A stretch of DNA of 64,000 nucleotides from Larix kaempferi (GCA_027924585.1 BSBM01000370.1:26221501-26285500); one strand, 5' to 3'; numbered from the stretch's first letter, positions 46,090-58,153 are shown. The notes: generated from the letters alone by a model not told the origin. A program made the numbers and translations.

Positions 46090-46289
46090 GCATTTTTGGG
46101 GCTTGGGGTGGAGACCAGCTTTGAGCATTGCTGGTATATGCAGGATACCATTACTACAGATACCATCAGTTAAATGAAGGGTCGGGATGATTTAGTTCAG
46201 ATAATTGAAGGGTCGGGATAAGTCATAGAGATCATTGATTCCAGTATAGGATCGTATTTTTTACAAACTGAAAAATCAGAAAAATGGGT

Positions 46290-46920
46290 AAATGGGTAAT
46301 AGTGTATTGATTTTAATTCTTTTAAGTTATGATATTGGGGATATAATTCCGTCGATTTCGGTAAATTGATAATCGTCTCTCATTTCCACCAAAATTTGAA
46401 CTTCAATTATTAATACATGGACGCTCACTCCAAAACTTGAACTTCACTATTAATACATGGACGCTCCCTCTTAATGACTCTGGTGAGTATGGTAAAAAAA
46501 ATTAATACGGCATTCATATAGCTGACAAAATTTGACACTGTTTTCTATTGAAAAAAATACTTATTTTTTAATTATTTATATTTTTATTACAAATTAGTTG
46601 AGTGATTTATATAAATTATAAATAACGAAAGTTTGTTTTTATCATAATAATAATAATTATTAATAATTACAAAAATTTATAGCAGTTTATCATCATTTCT
46701 ATTACATCTAACACAATAGCAAATTAATTTAGTAAACTAATAATAATATAGTGTATAGTGTCTTGTGAAAATTATAATTAAAGAGTTTAGATTTTTCAAA
46801 ACTATGTTAATTGAGATAACAATTTATTTTTTTCTGTAAGCCTTTTTTATATATTATATAATCAAAATGACGTGTATTGATTGTCTTTCCTTTTCAAAGA
46901 AAGAACCAAAAAGATAATTG
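46290..46920. other. unassigned very AT-rich stretch
   Basis: A short duplication (AAYTTGAACTTCA..TATTAATACATGGACGCTC) occurs at about 46396-46460. Otherwise low-complexity A/T sequence with no gene. Confidence 0.45.
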
Positions 46921-47151
46921 GTCAGATCCTAATATACAAAAAGACCCCCTACTGACTTTAACTCGTACAATATCCGCTTATCAAGTCGTATACAAACATA
47001 GTTGACAAACACACTATATGCCTCTGATACCATAACAATTCTAGACACGCTAAAAGACCACCCCAACCCTAGCGAGGACAAGCCACTACAAACAGACTGA
47101 CGAAACCTAAGGGAGAGGAGAAGCCAAACCCGGAGCCTGTTGAAGCTGCGG

Positions 47152-48138
47152 TTACAAAGCAGAGCCGGTTGCATATCCATTCTCCATGTAAATCCCCCCA
47201 GTTGAAGGTGTACCATCTATAGCTTGTTGCTTCGAACATGGGAGGAAAGAGATCCCCATTTTGCTAGCCATTACATCAATTTTGCAATGCATCAATCTAC
47301 AGTCAACATTATGGTCCGTCCAGGCGTGCATTGGTTCTGTATCCCCTTCCTCCTTATTAGCGTTTTCCATCAGAATATGGGCCATGAGCCCCTTCATGAC
47401 CTAGTACGTAGCTATGATCCGGTGATACGTCGCCAACCTCCCATGAGTCGATCCTGGGTCATGGACCTAGTCAGCCAGGTCTTCGAATTCCTCATCCAAC
47501 TTCATCTCCCTTACCTGATCCCGCAACTCCTGCTTGATACCTTATATCTCCTCTTGAATCTCCACAGGAATTATGTGCTTAAAGAAGCGGACCGCTTGAC
47601 CAGCATGTCTCTGCTCCCTAGTGACCTTCGGTATGACCAAATTTACTTTCCCTTTGACCCCCTTCCCTGCGCGCTTCCCTCTCAGAGCCATATCCCTGAC
47701 ACTCACATACCTCCCCATGTGAACAAGTACACTCCTCTCAATCTTCCACAGGCTAACCGCAGGCACCAAAATAAGGCAGATTGTCACAAGGCCCTCCTCC
47801 AGTACCCTTGCATAATAAAACCCCGTCATCCCAACCCAACTTATAACTGCAACCATCATTTTTCCTCTAGTCTCTCTACACTTTGTATCCACATTCAATC
47901 TTCCTTAAATCGTCATTAGCCTTTCAACGTACCACATAGGTGTGTGAACATAGTAGTTGTATGCTCTCCTCCTCAGGCAATGACTCGACCTTCTAACACG
48001 CATCACCTCCCTCGCATTATTATAGCAGGTGGGCAGTTCTAGGAGGGGATTAATTACTCTAGTTGGCACCTCCATCCTCCAACACGTGGCTAAGTCACTC
48101 TGCCACGTGGGTAGGACGAGTGCAATCGTCACCCGCAT
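47152..48138 (-). pseudogene. decayed ORF in one frame, family unknown
   Basis: Minus-strand open segments 47905-48138, 47542-47898 and 47152-47397 share one frame, with only a few single stops over about 329 codons. Recognisable style: KVNLVIPKVTREQRHAGQ, then IKQELRDQVREMKLDEEFEDLAD and a segment with CKIDVMASKMG. The stops at EEI*GIKQ, LAD*VHD and ATY*VMKG fit former tryptophan codons changed by G to A. I do not recognise the family; the charged, helical content would suit a gag-like protein. A TGGTATCAGAGGC match to the initiator-tRNA primer site lies just downstream on the same strand (plus 47019-47031), but no LTR could be shown. Confidence 0.5.
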
Positions 48139-48209
48139 CAGGGAGAGACAACAAACTATTTTACCTTGATCTGCAACCTCTTAATTCCTCAAGAACGCTC
48201 TTTTGTACC

Positions 48210-49587
48210 TGTTAGGACTGGAATTGTACCTAGTCCCTATTTGATTTTTTTCTCAATTTTTTCGTTCATTTCTATTTCTATTTTATTTTATCTTAAATTG
48301 AATAGTTTTGATTTTCTTTTCATTTTCTATGTTATGAATGTTATTTTATTTTATTTTATTTTACCTCTATACATAGTGGCTTATTAAAATATTTCATTTC
48401 ATTTTACAGTCTTCAAAATACTTATTTAAAGTTTTCCCTAACTCCTATGATTAAAGTTTAACCTTTATGTTGAGCTTGTTTGCAAAATTTGCATATGGAG
48501 ACATTCTCGCAACATGGTAATTAAACTGCATACACTAAGGTGCTGCCGGAATGCATGTTTTTCTCTGTTTTAGTCATGGTCTTTCGGCGCAGATTACGAG
48601 AAGATGGAAAGGAGTTTCAGAAAACCAAAAGAGGTTTTTGTTAAGCACGAACTCATTCACAAAACCATCTCTCTGTTTTGCAACAGCTGTCATGGTTTGA
48701 AAGATTCGAATTGATCTTTCCGGCCTATTTTTCAGAGTTTAAAATATTAAATAAATTACTGTTTTAGTCACAAACTTTCGGCACGTCTTCCGATCAATTG
48801 GAGAATAATTTTTAAAAAACAAGAGAGGTTTTTGTCCAAAACGGACTCATTTACAAAAACCTCTCTTAGTTTTCACACAGGTGTCCCGGATAGAGAGATA
48901 TGGAGGCTTCTTTGAGACCCATTTTTCATAAATTCACCAAATTTCCCAGAATCAGTTTTTGCTATTTTGGGCATTTTCGACCCTAGGGTTTTGGATCTCA
49001 TAAATAGGATTTGTAACTGCTAAGTAGTTTCAACCTGACCTAAAGAATTGGTTATAAAACTACTATATTTTGGATCTTTGTAATGATAAAAGTAAGAAGA
49101 AGATAGACTATGGGGGTTGGATTTTTGTTTCAAGAAGGGCTATAGAGCTAAGGACATTGGATGTATATTCAGACTAATACATATGACTCTCATGTGAGTT
49201 TTTGAAGACCGAGACTGATTTATATACAAATATAAGCCACTTTATCCTATCTAGTGATTTTGTTTATGGCCAGTTAGACCACTCAGCGTATGATTTCATT
49301 TCTTGATTAAAGTTTGATTCATATGAATGCTCATATGTTGTGGACAAAACTAGTACTGTGCTTATGAATGTTTATGGTTTATGTTTATGTTTTATACATT
49401 TATATCTCAGTTCTTTGATGCTATTTCATGATTTAGTACTTATATCAATTTGATGATTGATTACCTTCTTGTGAATGAAACCTTCAAACCAAAAATTACA
49501 AAAACCAATTCTGTTTTCTTTAAACTATTTTTGAGATTGTACTAGCTTGTTCCCTTTGTAGTCTAGGGACAATTTCTAGCACAAACA
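48210..49587 (+). mobile_element. solo LTR (1378 bp) with perfect TSD GTACC
   Basis: Starts TGTTAGGACTGG and ends CTAGCACAAACA. GTACC precedes it (48205-48209) and follows it (49588-49592). Inside is a diverged duplication: blocks with TGTTTTAGTCA..CTTTCGGC, AGAGGTTTTTGT and ACTCATT(C/T)ACAAAA at about 48571-48700 and again at 48760-48890. No primer site, polypurine tract or coding sequence. Strand arbitrary. Confidence 0.85.
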
Positions 49588-49592
49588 GTACC

Positions 49593-50240
49593 TATCATCA
49601 TTGCCTTCTCTTCTTCAATTAGTATTGAAGGTCTCATATCCACAACGTGTTCAAAAAATCTTTGTCAAGTTTAATTTTAAAAACAAAATTGTGGAACAAC
49701 TAAAGATTATAGATAATTGAAAGTTATGTGCATAAAAACTTGGGTGTTCACACATAATAGAGTTATGGAAGCAAATAGGAAATTCCGATAATATTTTTCT
49801 TTGAAAGCAAAATGTTGGTCCATGGCTATAAAGTGTGGCCAAAATTGGCATTTGGACGTCATATGTCTAGGGTTTTGGTGGGTGGGAGGCGGTTTCTGCA
49901 AAATGGCAAGCTCTAGTTAAAGGTCAAGGAAGTGAATAGGTTGTCCTTAAAGAGATAGGATGAAATGGCGGATGAATGGTCTCATTTGAGCCATGAGGTG
50001 GAACTGATTTTGGACCCGTGTGATGATGAGTTATGGGCCCAGGAGGGCCTATTCCAGATTGATGCAAAGTACAATTAGCTACTTCATTGGGCTTGTATTT
50101 CTCATGTCGAGGACATTTGTCAAGTGGAATTGAAGGAACTTGTCAGTTTTGAGCCAGGTAGAAGCTTAACTAGGATTTTTGGTGGGTCTGCACAGTTGAT
50201 TGATGAGACATTTTAGCTGGAGACAAACAATGGTAATCCC
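49593..50240. other. unassigned; possibly LINE leader
   Basis: No gene recognised. The reading frames just before 50247 contain acidic, decayed coding-like segments that may be the N-terminal part of the LINE ORF1 that follows. Confidence 0.35.
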
Positions 50241-52019
50241 CCAAGTGTGCAGGTAGTAAATGCGAGGGAAGATTCTGAGGATGAGTGTGAAGGGATCCAT
50301 CCTAGTCATTCAAGCTTTTATGAAGAGGAAAATAAGATGAAGGAAGCACAGGGTGCCTCAAACCCTAATCCTATGAGAAACACACTTGAGTCTTATGTTC
50401 GAGCAGAAGGGCGGAATCGAGTCAGAAACTGACAAAACAGGGCTTGGAAGGCATGACCTAGGAGACATAAGATGGTCCTGGGTAGAGACATAGGCTTGGT
50501 GGAAGTCGCCAATTTTTATTTAACGGCTTTGGTAGGGAATTTTGGATATCAATCTATGAGCAGAAAAGACATAGGTGGATGGGAAGCAGAACATTGGATA
50601 CCATTTTTGGGATATAGTTCCACTATATCGGTTTTGCTTAAGGACTGGTATTGCTTTACCTTTAAAGATGAGGGAGATGTGTTAAAGACATTAGATGGAA
50701 TTTGGATTTGTGTGGAAGGTATCCTTATGTTAAAGAGACAGATCCATACCTTTGACTTGATAAACGAGAGTTTACACTTTAGGCACATTTGGGTCCTCCT
50801 CCCTGGTTTTCCCCTTGAGTTATGCAATCAGGATGCTATTGTTGTAGTAGGGAACGAGCTTGGTCGATTTCTTCATATCTAGAATGATATACTTAATGGG
50901 GAAGATAAGCGTCTTGGTCATATTATGGTCGAGATAGATATTCGTGGAGGGTTATTTGAACAAATTGAAATAGATTGGAGTGTTGGAATATTCTCACCAT
51001 CATTTTGTATATTTGCATGCCTGCATGCATCCAGTCATCATGCATGCTTCCAGTCATCAGCATGGAAGTCTCCCCAGCACCTGGAGCCTATGTTCAGCCC
51101 CCTAGAGCCTGTTTTTAGCCCTCAGGAGCCCTCCTACCTACCTAGTGTGCCTTGTTTTCCTCACCTGGGAGACTAATGCACCCTACTACACTACTTGGAT
51201 CACTAACAGTCAGTTGCAACATTTATTGACCAGTTTATTCATTTATTGCTTAGTTTAACTTCTTGTAGCTTCCAGTTGTCTGTATCGGAGTGCCAATTGA
51301 CCTATTGACAGCCTCATCAGCCTCATGCGCCCTCCTTGGAGTCTCCATCCCATGATTTGTGCTCACGTGACTCAATTAGACTCATTTGACTGACCTTTGA
51401 CCATTTGTGACTACTGCCACTGATTGGATGATGTCTCCAATGCTATCCAAGCCACACATTGAGGAGAATTTGAATGACGTTAGAGGCATTCGAATCCATT
51501 TGATTGTATTCAGTTATTATTCACTTTTCACAGTGCCAGCTTACAGCTAATGTATGATACAACAGTTTTTGTTATTTCTTGTGTTAATGAGTGATTATCA
51601 ATTCAGCAATTATTCCTCTCTTCTTTGCTATTATGGAGTGAGTTTTAGTGAGGTTTTCTCTAGCTGTGTGATATCTCCTGTAAATTATCACATGGTATTA
51701 GATTTGGAGTCAACTATTCGAGTTGCAGTAGCAGCAGCTGCAGGAGTTGCAGCATTTGCAACAATTCTTTGAGCAATTGTCTTTCATTGAGCACTATAAG
51801 CCTCTGGATTTCCACAGCAATTCCTAGTGCAATTGTCTTGAATTCACTGGAGCAATCCCATGAGGTCTATCTAGTTGTGAAGGATCCAGTCACATGTGCT
51901 CAGTTTCCTAAGGCAGTGTTCAATTCGAATTGTAACAGATATCCATTTACAATTCTCATTGTTTTGCAGGTTATCTCCATCATTCGAATTCATCTTCAAT
52001 TCGACTTCAACAGCTACCA

Positions 52020-52930
52020 ATGGATCTAAAACTGAATTCATTCAACTATTTTGAATGGAAGGCCAAGATGGAAATCTTCATGAAGTCCATGAGACTTTCT
52101 AGAGTTTTGAATGGGACTTTAGTTGAACCCACTGGTGCAGTAGAGAAACCAAGTACTTAGACAAACTTGATGAAGCAGTAGGATTGCTGCTCCTCGACAT
52201 TTCTAAAGACCTTCATTTTCATGTCATAGATCTAGCAACTCCAAAAGAGGTTTGGGACAAGCTCAAATATATTCTTGGACAGAAAGATGACTTGAAGGGT
52301 CATAATTTGGAAAATGAGCTCATCTCCTTGATCCCAAGCAGTTTCGAAACCATCACTGAGTTTCTCAATAAGTTTAAAAACTTGATTTCACAATTGAAGA
52401 GATATTGGATAGAGAAGGAAGAGAAGCAACTAATCCTTGCCATACTATCAAAGCTAGGCCCTGACTACTCAGTATTTGTCTCCACATTTCAGTTAGCGAA
52501 GCTGTCCATCCCAAAATGGAAGTTTCCCACTCTTGAAGACTTCATCCAGTCTCTCACACTTGAGGAGGAGAAGTAAGTTCATGTAGGAATGATAAAACCC
52601 AAATTGGATTCATCTCTTGCAGCCACTAAGTTGAAGAGAGCGAATGACAAGGGTAAGCAAAACGAATTTGACAAAAAGTCGAATGAGAAAAAGCAGAAAG
52701 AGGCTCCAAATCAGTCAAATGGAGTTTCGAATCCTAAGAAAGAAAAGAAAACTCATAAGGGGAAATCCAAATGCACATACTGCAATAGAGGATTCCATCC
52801 TGAGAGTTCATGTATGAAGAATACCATAGATCTCATGGATTCACTTCTTGAAAAAAATAATCTTCCAGTACTTGCATGTGTTAGAAAGAAAGAAGGTGAA
52901 CCATCAAGATCAGAGGACAAAGAGAGATGA
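52020..52930 (+). pseudogene. Copia gag and zinc knuckle
   Basis: ATG at 52020 (MDLKLNSFNYFEWKAKMEIF, the plant Copia N-terminal gag motif), frameshifted near 52155, then UBN2-type gag core (52184-52576: ATPKEVWDKLKYILGQ, ELISLIPSSFETITEFLNKF, KLGPDYSVFVSTFQ), and 52589-52930 with a Lys-rich linker and knuckle CTYCNRGFHPESSC (CX2CX4HX4C, G retained). In-frame stops separate the parts. Confidence 0.85.
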
Positions 52931-52934
52931 CATG

Positions 52935-53480
52935 CCCTCTTTGCAGGTGCATCAACACAATCCTCCTTCATCATAGATTCAAGAGAATCAAGACACATGT
53001 CTTCCTCCAAAGATCTCCTTATTGGTTTCGAATCCACTGTTGGACCATCCATCATGTTGGGGAATGATTCTAAGCTCTCCTCTGAGGGGATTGGAAGAAT
53101 CAAACTTGATCATGGGTACTTCTCATATATGCTCTATGTCTCCACACGCACTGCAAATCTACTTTCAGTCTACCAGATGACCCACACTGGAGATCCCAAG
53201 AGGGTGATCTTCTCTCCAAATGAGGTCGAAATCCAAGACATGGTATTAGGATATACCATTGCAAAAGGTGTTACAAACCACAAGTCGAAACTCTATGAGT
53301 TCTCCCATTTTCTACCTCTCTCTACACAGTTTTCTCTTCACACTCATGCAAATGAAGAGAGTAGGCTATGGCATGAAAGATTTAGTCATCTCAACTATCA
53401 ATACTTGCAAGACATGCATAGTAAAGAGATGGTTGAAGGGATGCCCAAGATCAAGTTTGCCTAAGGCACCTGCAAAGGTT
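52935..53480 (+). pseudogene. Copia protease and GAG-pre-integrase
   Basis: The protease motif reads SFIIDSRESRHMSSSKDLL at about 52962-53018, with R for G in the D-S-G triad. Then VGPSIMLGNDSKLSSEGIGRI and a GAG-pre-integrase domain, LWHERFSHLNYQYLQDMHSKEM (about 53366-53430), ending with CKGCLNGK after a stop. The integrase catalytic core that should follow is absent. Confidence 0.85.
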
Positions 53481-53482
53481 GC

Positions 53483-55267
53483 TTGAATGGAAAAGATCCA
53501 ACAAAGAAGGTTGAGAAAAAGAAGATTAAGAAGGTAGAGCAAATGCTAGATCCAGATCCACAAGAACCTGGAGATATATCACCTAAGTTTCAAAATCCTA
53601 TTGCAAAATGGGCCACCACTACTACTGCATCCACCAGTGATCTTGTTGGAGATTCACCATCTTCAAGAACAACTAGATCTGATCTTCTCTCTCACACAGA
53701 TCCATTTCTAGCTGAGAGATTTTTTCTTATGATTGGATCATATCCAAAGACATTCTTTGAAGCCTACCATGATCCAAGATAGGTAGAAGCTATGGGTGAA
53801 GAGTATGAGTCTCTTCAAAGAAATGAAACTTGGGTGCTTGTTTCTCTCCCTCCTGGGAGGAAGCTTGTTCAATGCAAGTGGGTTTACAGAACTAAGATGG
53901 AATCTAATGGGGTCACTAGCAAATACAAGGCTCGACTGGTTGCAAAGGGTTACTCCCAAGTCCATGGGATTGACTACTCAGAGACATTCGCTCATGTTGC
54001 TAAGATGGATTCCATATGTCTTGTTCTTGGTCTTGCTGCATCCAAGCACTGGGAAGTGCATCACATGGATGTCAAGAGTGTTTTCCTTCATGGAGATCTA
54101 TAGGAGGATATCTACATGAAGCAACGTAAGGGGTATGTTGAAAACTCTTCACTAGTGTGCAGATTGAGGAAGTCCTTGTATGGACTCAAGCAAGCTCCCC
54201 GAGCTTGGTATGCAAAAATGGACTCCTTCCTTCTGTCACAAGATTTCATGAGATACATATCTGATTTGAATGTCTATATGAGACATGAAGGTGAATCTCT
54301 ACTCCTGATTGTTCTATATGTTAATGATCTATTGATTATAGGGAGGAACACTTCATGCATCAGATCTATAAAAACATCTTTGCACAACTCCTTCTCCATG
54401 TCAGATCTTGGATTGTTGAGACAATTTCTTGGTCTTGAAGTCACTCAGAGTGATTCAGGAATCAAGGTTGCATAGTCCAAGTATGTTTCAGATCTGCTTG
54501 ACAAGTTCCATATGAGGGAATGCAAACCAACAACATTTCCTTTTCTTTCAGGGATCATCCTTGAGGATGGTTCTTCCACACCTATGGTGGATAGTACAAT
54601 GTATTGACAGTTGGTTGGGATTCTATTGTTTCTTACACACACTCGACCTGATCTTTCCTATGCAGTCAGTGTTGTCTCCAGATACATGCATGAGCCTCGT
54701 GAGCTTCACTGGAAGGAAAAAAAGAGGATCTTGCATTACTTGCAAGGGACAAAGACCTATGGTCTTCATTATGCAGTTGGGTCTCCTCTAAACCTTGTTG
54801 GCTATACTGAATCAAATTGGGCTGGAGACAAATCGGATAGAAAGTCAACATCTGGTTTTGTTTTCATGATTGGATCTAGACCTATCTGTTGGTCGAGCAA
54901 AAAGCATACTTCTTTAGCTCTCTCTTCAGCAGAGGCCGAGTATAGAGGTGCAATCAATGCAACCACATAGTGCATCTGGTTGCGGGGCATCTTGTTAGAG
55001 TTTGGGATTTGATCCAATACTCCACCAGTCATCTATTGTGACAATCAAAGTGCTATCAGGATTTCTACAAATCCAGTTTTGAGACAAAGAACCAAACACA
55101 TCGAGATACACATGCATTACATCCGAGGATTGGTGCATGATCGGACCATCTCACTCCTCTACCTTCCGATAAAAGAGCAAATTGCAGATATCTTCACTAA
55201 GACCTTCTTAGTGAAGAAGTACACTTACCTTAGATTTCTTCATGGGGTGAGTGATGTACATGATTGA
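53483..55267 (+). pseudogene. Copia reverse transcriptase and RNase H
   Basis: A short acidic/basic linker (about 53500-53780) leads into RT: YESLQRNETWVLVSLPPGRK, KWVYRTKMESNGV..KARLVAKGYSQ, MDVKSVFLHGDL, LRKSLYGLKQAPRAWY. The catalytic box reads YVNDLLI at about 54322 (consensus YVDD). Then DLGLLRQFLGLEV, THTRPDLSYAVSVVSRYM, ESNWAGDKSDRKSTSGFVF and the RNase H motifs LSSAEAEYRGA and YCDNQSAI, ending ADIFTKTF and HD at 55267. At least five in-frame stops are seen (e.g. 54101, 54473, 54606, 54968). Not functional. Confidence 0.92.
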
Positions 55268-56064
55268 TTATCCTACCATAATCTATTTTGAGGGAGGGAT
55301 TTCTTCCCACTGGGTTTTCTCTCTTTCCTCACTTTTTTTATTTAGATTGTTGTACGGGGTGACCTTTGGTCTTAGCCACCAGGGCCCTACCATTAGTTCC
55401 TTCAGTTGATTCCTCATGTTTGGCTTGCGGAGGGGTGTTGGAATATTCTCACCATCATTTTTTATATTTGCATGCATGCATGCATTCTACATGCATCCAG
55501 TCATCATGCATGTATCCAGTCATCAGCATGGCAGTCTCCCCAGCACCTGGAGCCTATGTTCAGCCCCTAGAGCCTGTTTTTAGCCCTCAGGAGTCCTCCT
55601 ACCTACCTAATGCACCTTGTTTTCCTCACTTGGAAGACTAATGTGCCCTACTACACTACTTGGATCACTAACAGTCAGTTGCAACATTTATTGACCAGTT
55701 TATTCATTTATTGCTCAGTTTAACTGCCTGTAGCTTCCAGTTGTCTATACCGGAGTGCCACTTGACCTACTCACAGCCTCATCAGCCTCATACGCCCTCC
55801 TTGGAGTCTCCATCTAGAACAGTAAAATACTGTTATTACAGGAAAACCCAATGTAAGTAATGTAAGTGGTCCATAAATGGATCAATAGTAATGTAAAAAT
55901 GTAATGTATGGTAGATGATTAATATTTACATAGGTTTGGGCTTTATATAAGCTTGTCATGCACCTTTTCGTAAAAGGGCATGACTATTGACTTTAGATAG
56001 TCTTTAATTATAATAAATTAATATTAATATTAATTTATTATTTTATTGTTACATTGCCTCTCTC

Positions 56065-57198
56065 TTAGAAAGGCTTTGTCCTCAAAGCCTTATAATTTTT
56101 ATGAATTGCTTTTTGTGGTGTCGGAGTTGACGACACATGTCGATACGAACTTTTAAGCGTCGAGCATAACTTCTGATATGTGGAGGGATCAATCCATCCC
56201 AAGTAGATTTGTCGATGATTGTCGGGATTCCGTACTGATATGTCATCGGGAGTTTTGATCACATTAGTACCTTTATCTTCCGACATTTTCGCCTTTTTAG
56301 GGTGTCGGTTTTTATGGTTGGGGTGTCGATAAGGAGTTTTCACACTGTAAATTTCTTTTATGAAAGTCGTCTTTTGATCACTGCTCTGAGTTGGAAGTTG
56401 TATTTTCGTCCCTTGAGGTTTTAAGGTTTCGTCTTGTATTTTTTCCAACTTGTTCTCTAACTGTATCTTATCCTTTTGAAACTTCTTAATCACTTCTACT
56501 TGTGATTTCCTAACTTCTTCCGACTTCTTAAGTTGTTCTTTAAGATCCTCGTTATGAATTCTGATGCAACTATTTTCTTCCTGCTTATCTAGAAGTTTCC
56601 CTTCAATGTCTTCCGTAGATTGTTCTATCTTTCGACTATTTTTCAATTTCTTAATTTTTGTGACTAGTATCTTGTTATGATTTCTTAGTCTGAAAATTTC
56701 TTCAGCATTGATGGATAATGCTTTATTATTCTTTGCGATCTCCAATTTGTGTGCCTTTTTAGAGTCGTCATTTTGTGTTTGAAGATCTTGTATCTGTTGT
56801 CGACATTGGTCGACCTTTGATTCTTGATCTCCTAATTTATGCCGTATCTTCTTCAGATCTTCATCCTTGTCATTAAGGATCTTGTTCAAGCATTTTCTTT
56901 CTGCTTCGTATTTAATTATTTCATTCTTTATATCTTGATCTTCTAGCCTCTAATTGAGTTCATTTTCGGCTCTTAATTCATCAATTTGCACATACAATTT
57001 TTCTATACGACTTTCTTGGTCGGAGATTTTTTGTTCATCGAACTTTTCTTGTAGCTTACATATTGCAATTACTGCTTCAAATTTTGTAATCCTATCGTGT
57101 AAATATTCATTGTCTCTTTGATAGCGCTTTAACTTGGCTTCTAATTTATCTATGTGTAGTCGCAAACCGACTTTCATAGTCTCTGATTTCTTCAACAA
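56065..57198 (-). CDS. coiled-coil protein of the nested LTR element (one in-frame stop)
   Basis: One minus-strand frame from ATG 57198 (MLKKSETMKVGLRL) to a stop at 56065-56067, about 377 codons, broken only by a TAG at 56950-56952 (residue 83). The frame reopens at once (RLEDQDIKNEIIKYE). About 270 residues are heptad-rich coiled coil (e.g. LDKLEAKLKRYQRDNEYL, then RIHNEDLKEQLKKSEEVRKS). A basic tail follows (HPNHKNRHPKKAKM) and ends with QIYLGWIDPSTYQKLCSTL. No zinc knuckle, protease or polymerase motif. The family is not recognised; an assembly (gag-like) role is an inference from the coiled coil and from its position. Confidence 0.7.
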
Positions 57199-57299
57199 GG
57201 GTGGATTAAAAAGATGTAATAATTCCCAATATGTCTATCTTGGAAAGAACTTTCCTTGACCCCTTTTTTATTAGGTCAATTAACTTATTTTGTTATGGT

Positions 57300-57895
57300 T
57301 GAACAACTTTTTTTTTCCAAAAGTAATTATTATTTTAATAAAATAATATTTTTTCTTTTAATATAATAATAATTATTAATTAATTAATTAATAACATTAT
57401 TATATTAATGTTTTATAAACTATATATATATATATATATTTTTCTTCCAAAAAACTAATTTTTTTTGTTGGATTACGTTCAAGCCTTTGAGATAATAATA
57501 ATATGTATTATTATTACTATAGTTCTATAATAACTATAATAAAAATGGATTATTATTACTATAGTCATATAATAACTAAACTCATCCTAATTAAGGTATG
57601 AGTTATTATAAATAATGGTTTATTTATAAAACCATGGGATGGTTTTATAAAACCAAGGCAATATGTGGTTTTATAAAACCAAGGTTGGTTAAATAAAACC
57701 TTTGTTGTGTTTTTTTTTGTTTTATTCTTCTCTTTTTTTATGCGGTCTTCTTTCTTCTTCTCTTTTTTTTTTAATTTCTCTTTTATTCCTTTTTTTTTTT
57801 TTTTCTTCAATAAGGATGGCTAAAAGCCTAAAGTAAGGTTAAAAACCCAAATCTCAAAGAAACTTTGACAATTTGGCCACAAGCCGAAATCAACA
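57300..57895. other. low-complexity leader of the nested element
   Basis: Between the coiled-coil ORF and the primer site. It contains (TA)n at 57421-57439, an ATAATAATA-rich run, three GGTTTTATAAAACC palindromes (57629-57683) and a T/C-rich tract at 57710-57810. The 81-codon Lys-rich minus ORF here (57565-57810) simply reads the tract and is not credible as a gene. Confidence 0.6.
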
Positions 57896-58153
57896 AGCTC
57901 TGATACCACTGGAACAGTAAAATACTATTCTTACGGGAAAACCCAATGTAAGTAACGTAAGTGGTCCATAAATGGATCAATAGTAATGTAAAAATGTAAT
58001 GTATGGTAGATGATTAATAGTTACATAAGTTTGGGCTTTATATAAGCCCGTCATGCACCTTTTCGTAAAAGGGCATGACTATTGACTTTAGATAGTCTTT
58101 AATTATAATAAATTAATAGTAATATTAATTTATTATTTTATTGTTACACCATC

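Larger units (their letters stand above)
42047..46286 (-). repeat. segmental duplication, copy 2
   Basis: Copy of 23242-27590 in the same orientation, about 18.7 kb away. It has lost the segment from within exon 2 (near 46090) to about 27366 of copy 1, i.e. exon 1, the promoter and the upstream exon. It has gained a 209-bp tandem array in the intron between exons 2 and 3. Exon modules: one fewer than in copy 1. Confidence 0.9.
55815..58148 (-). mobile_element. nested small LTR element encoding a coiled-coil protein
   Basis: It lies in the Copia 3' LTR, flanked by CCATC (55810-55814 and 58149-58153). Its own LTRs are 55815-56053 and 57910-58148, 239 bp each, about ten differences (roughly 4%). 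Read on the minus strand they start TGTAACAATAAAA and end CTGTTCCA or CTGTTCTA. GTGGTATCAGAGC follows the 5' LTR (plus 57896-57908), a perfect initiator tRNA-Met primer site. The purine-rich AAGAGAGAGGCAA precedes the 3' LTR. Total 2334 bp. No gag, protease, RT or integrase; only a coiled-coil ORF. So it is non-autonomous and must use proteins from another element. Confidence 0.93.

Noticed and set aside
47019-47031. TGGTATCAGAGGC on the minus strand as a primer-binding site
   Set aside because: The preceding bases (ATTGTTA) do not end in CA and no LTR pair could be found, so it is noted but not called an element.
57565-57810. 81-codon Lys-rich ORF on the minus strand
   Set aside because: It only reads a T/C-rich low-complexity tract; no coding evidence.
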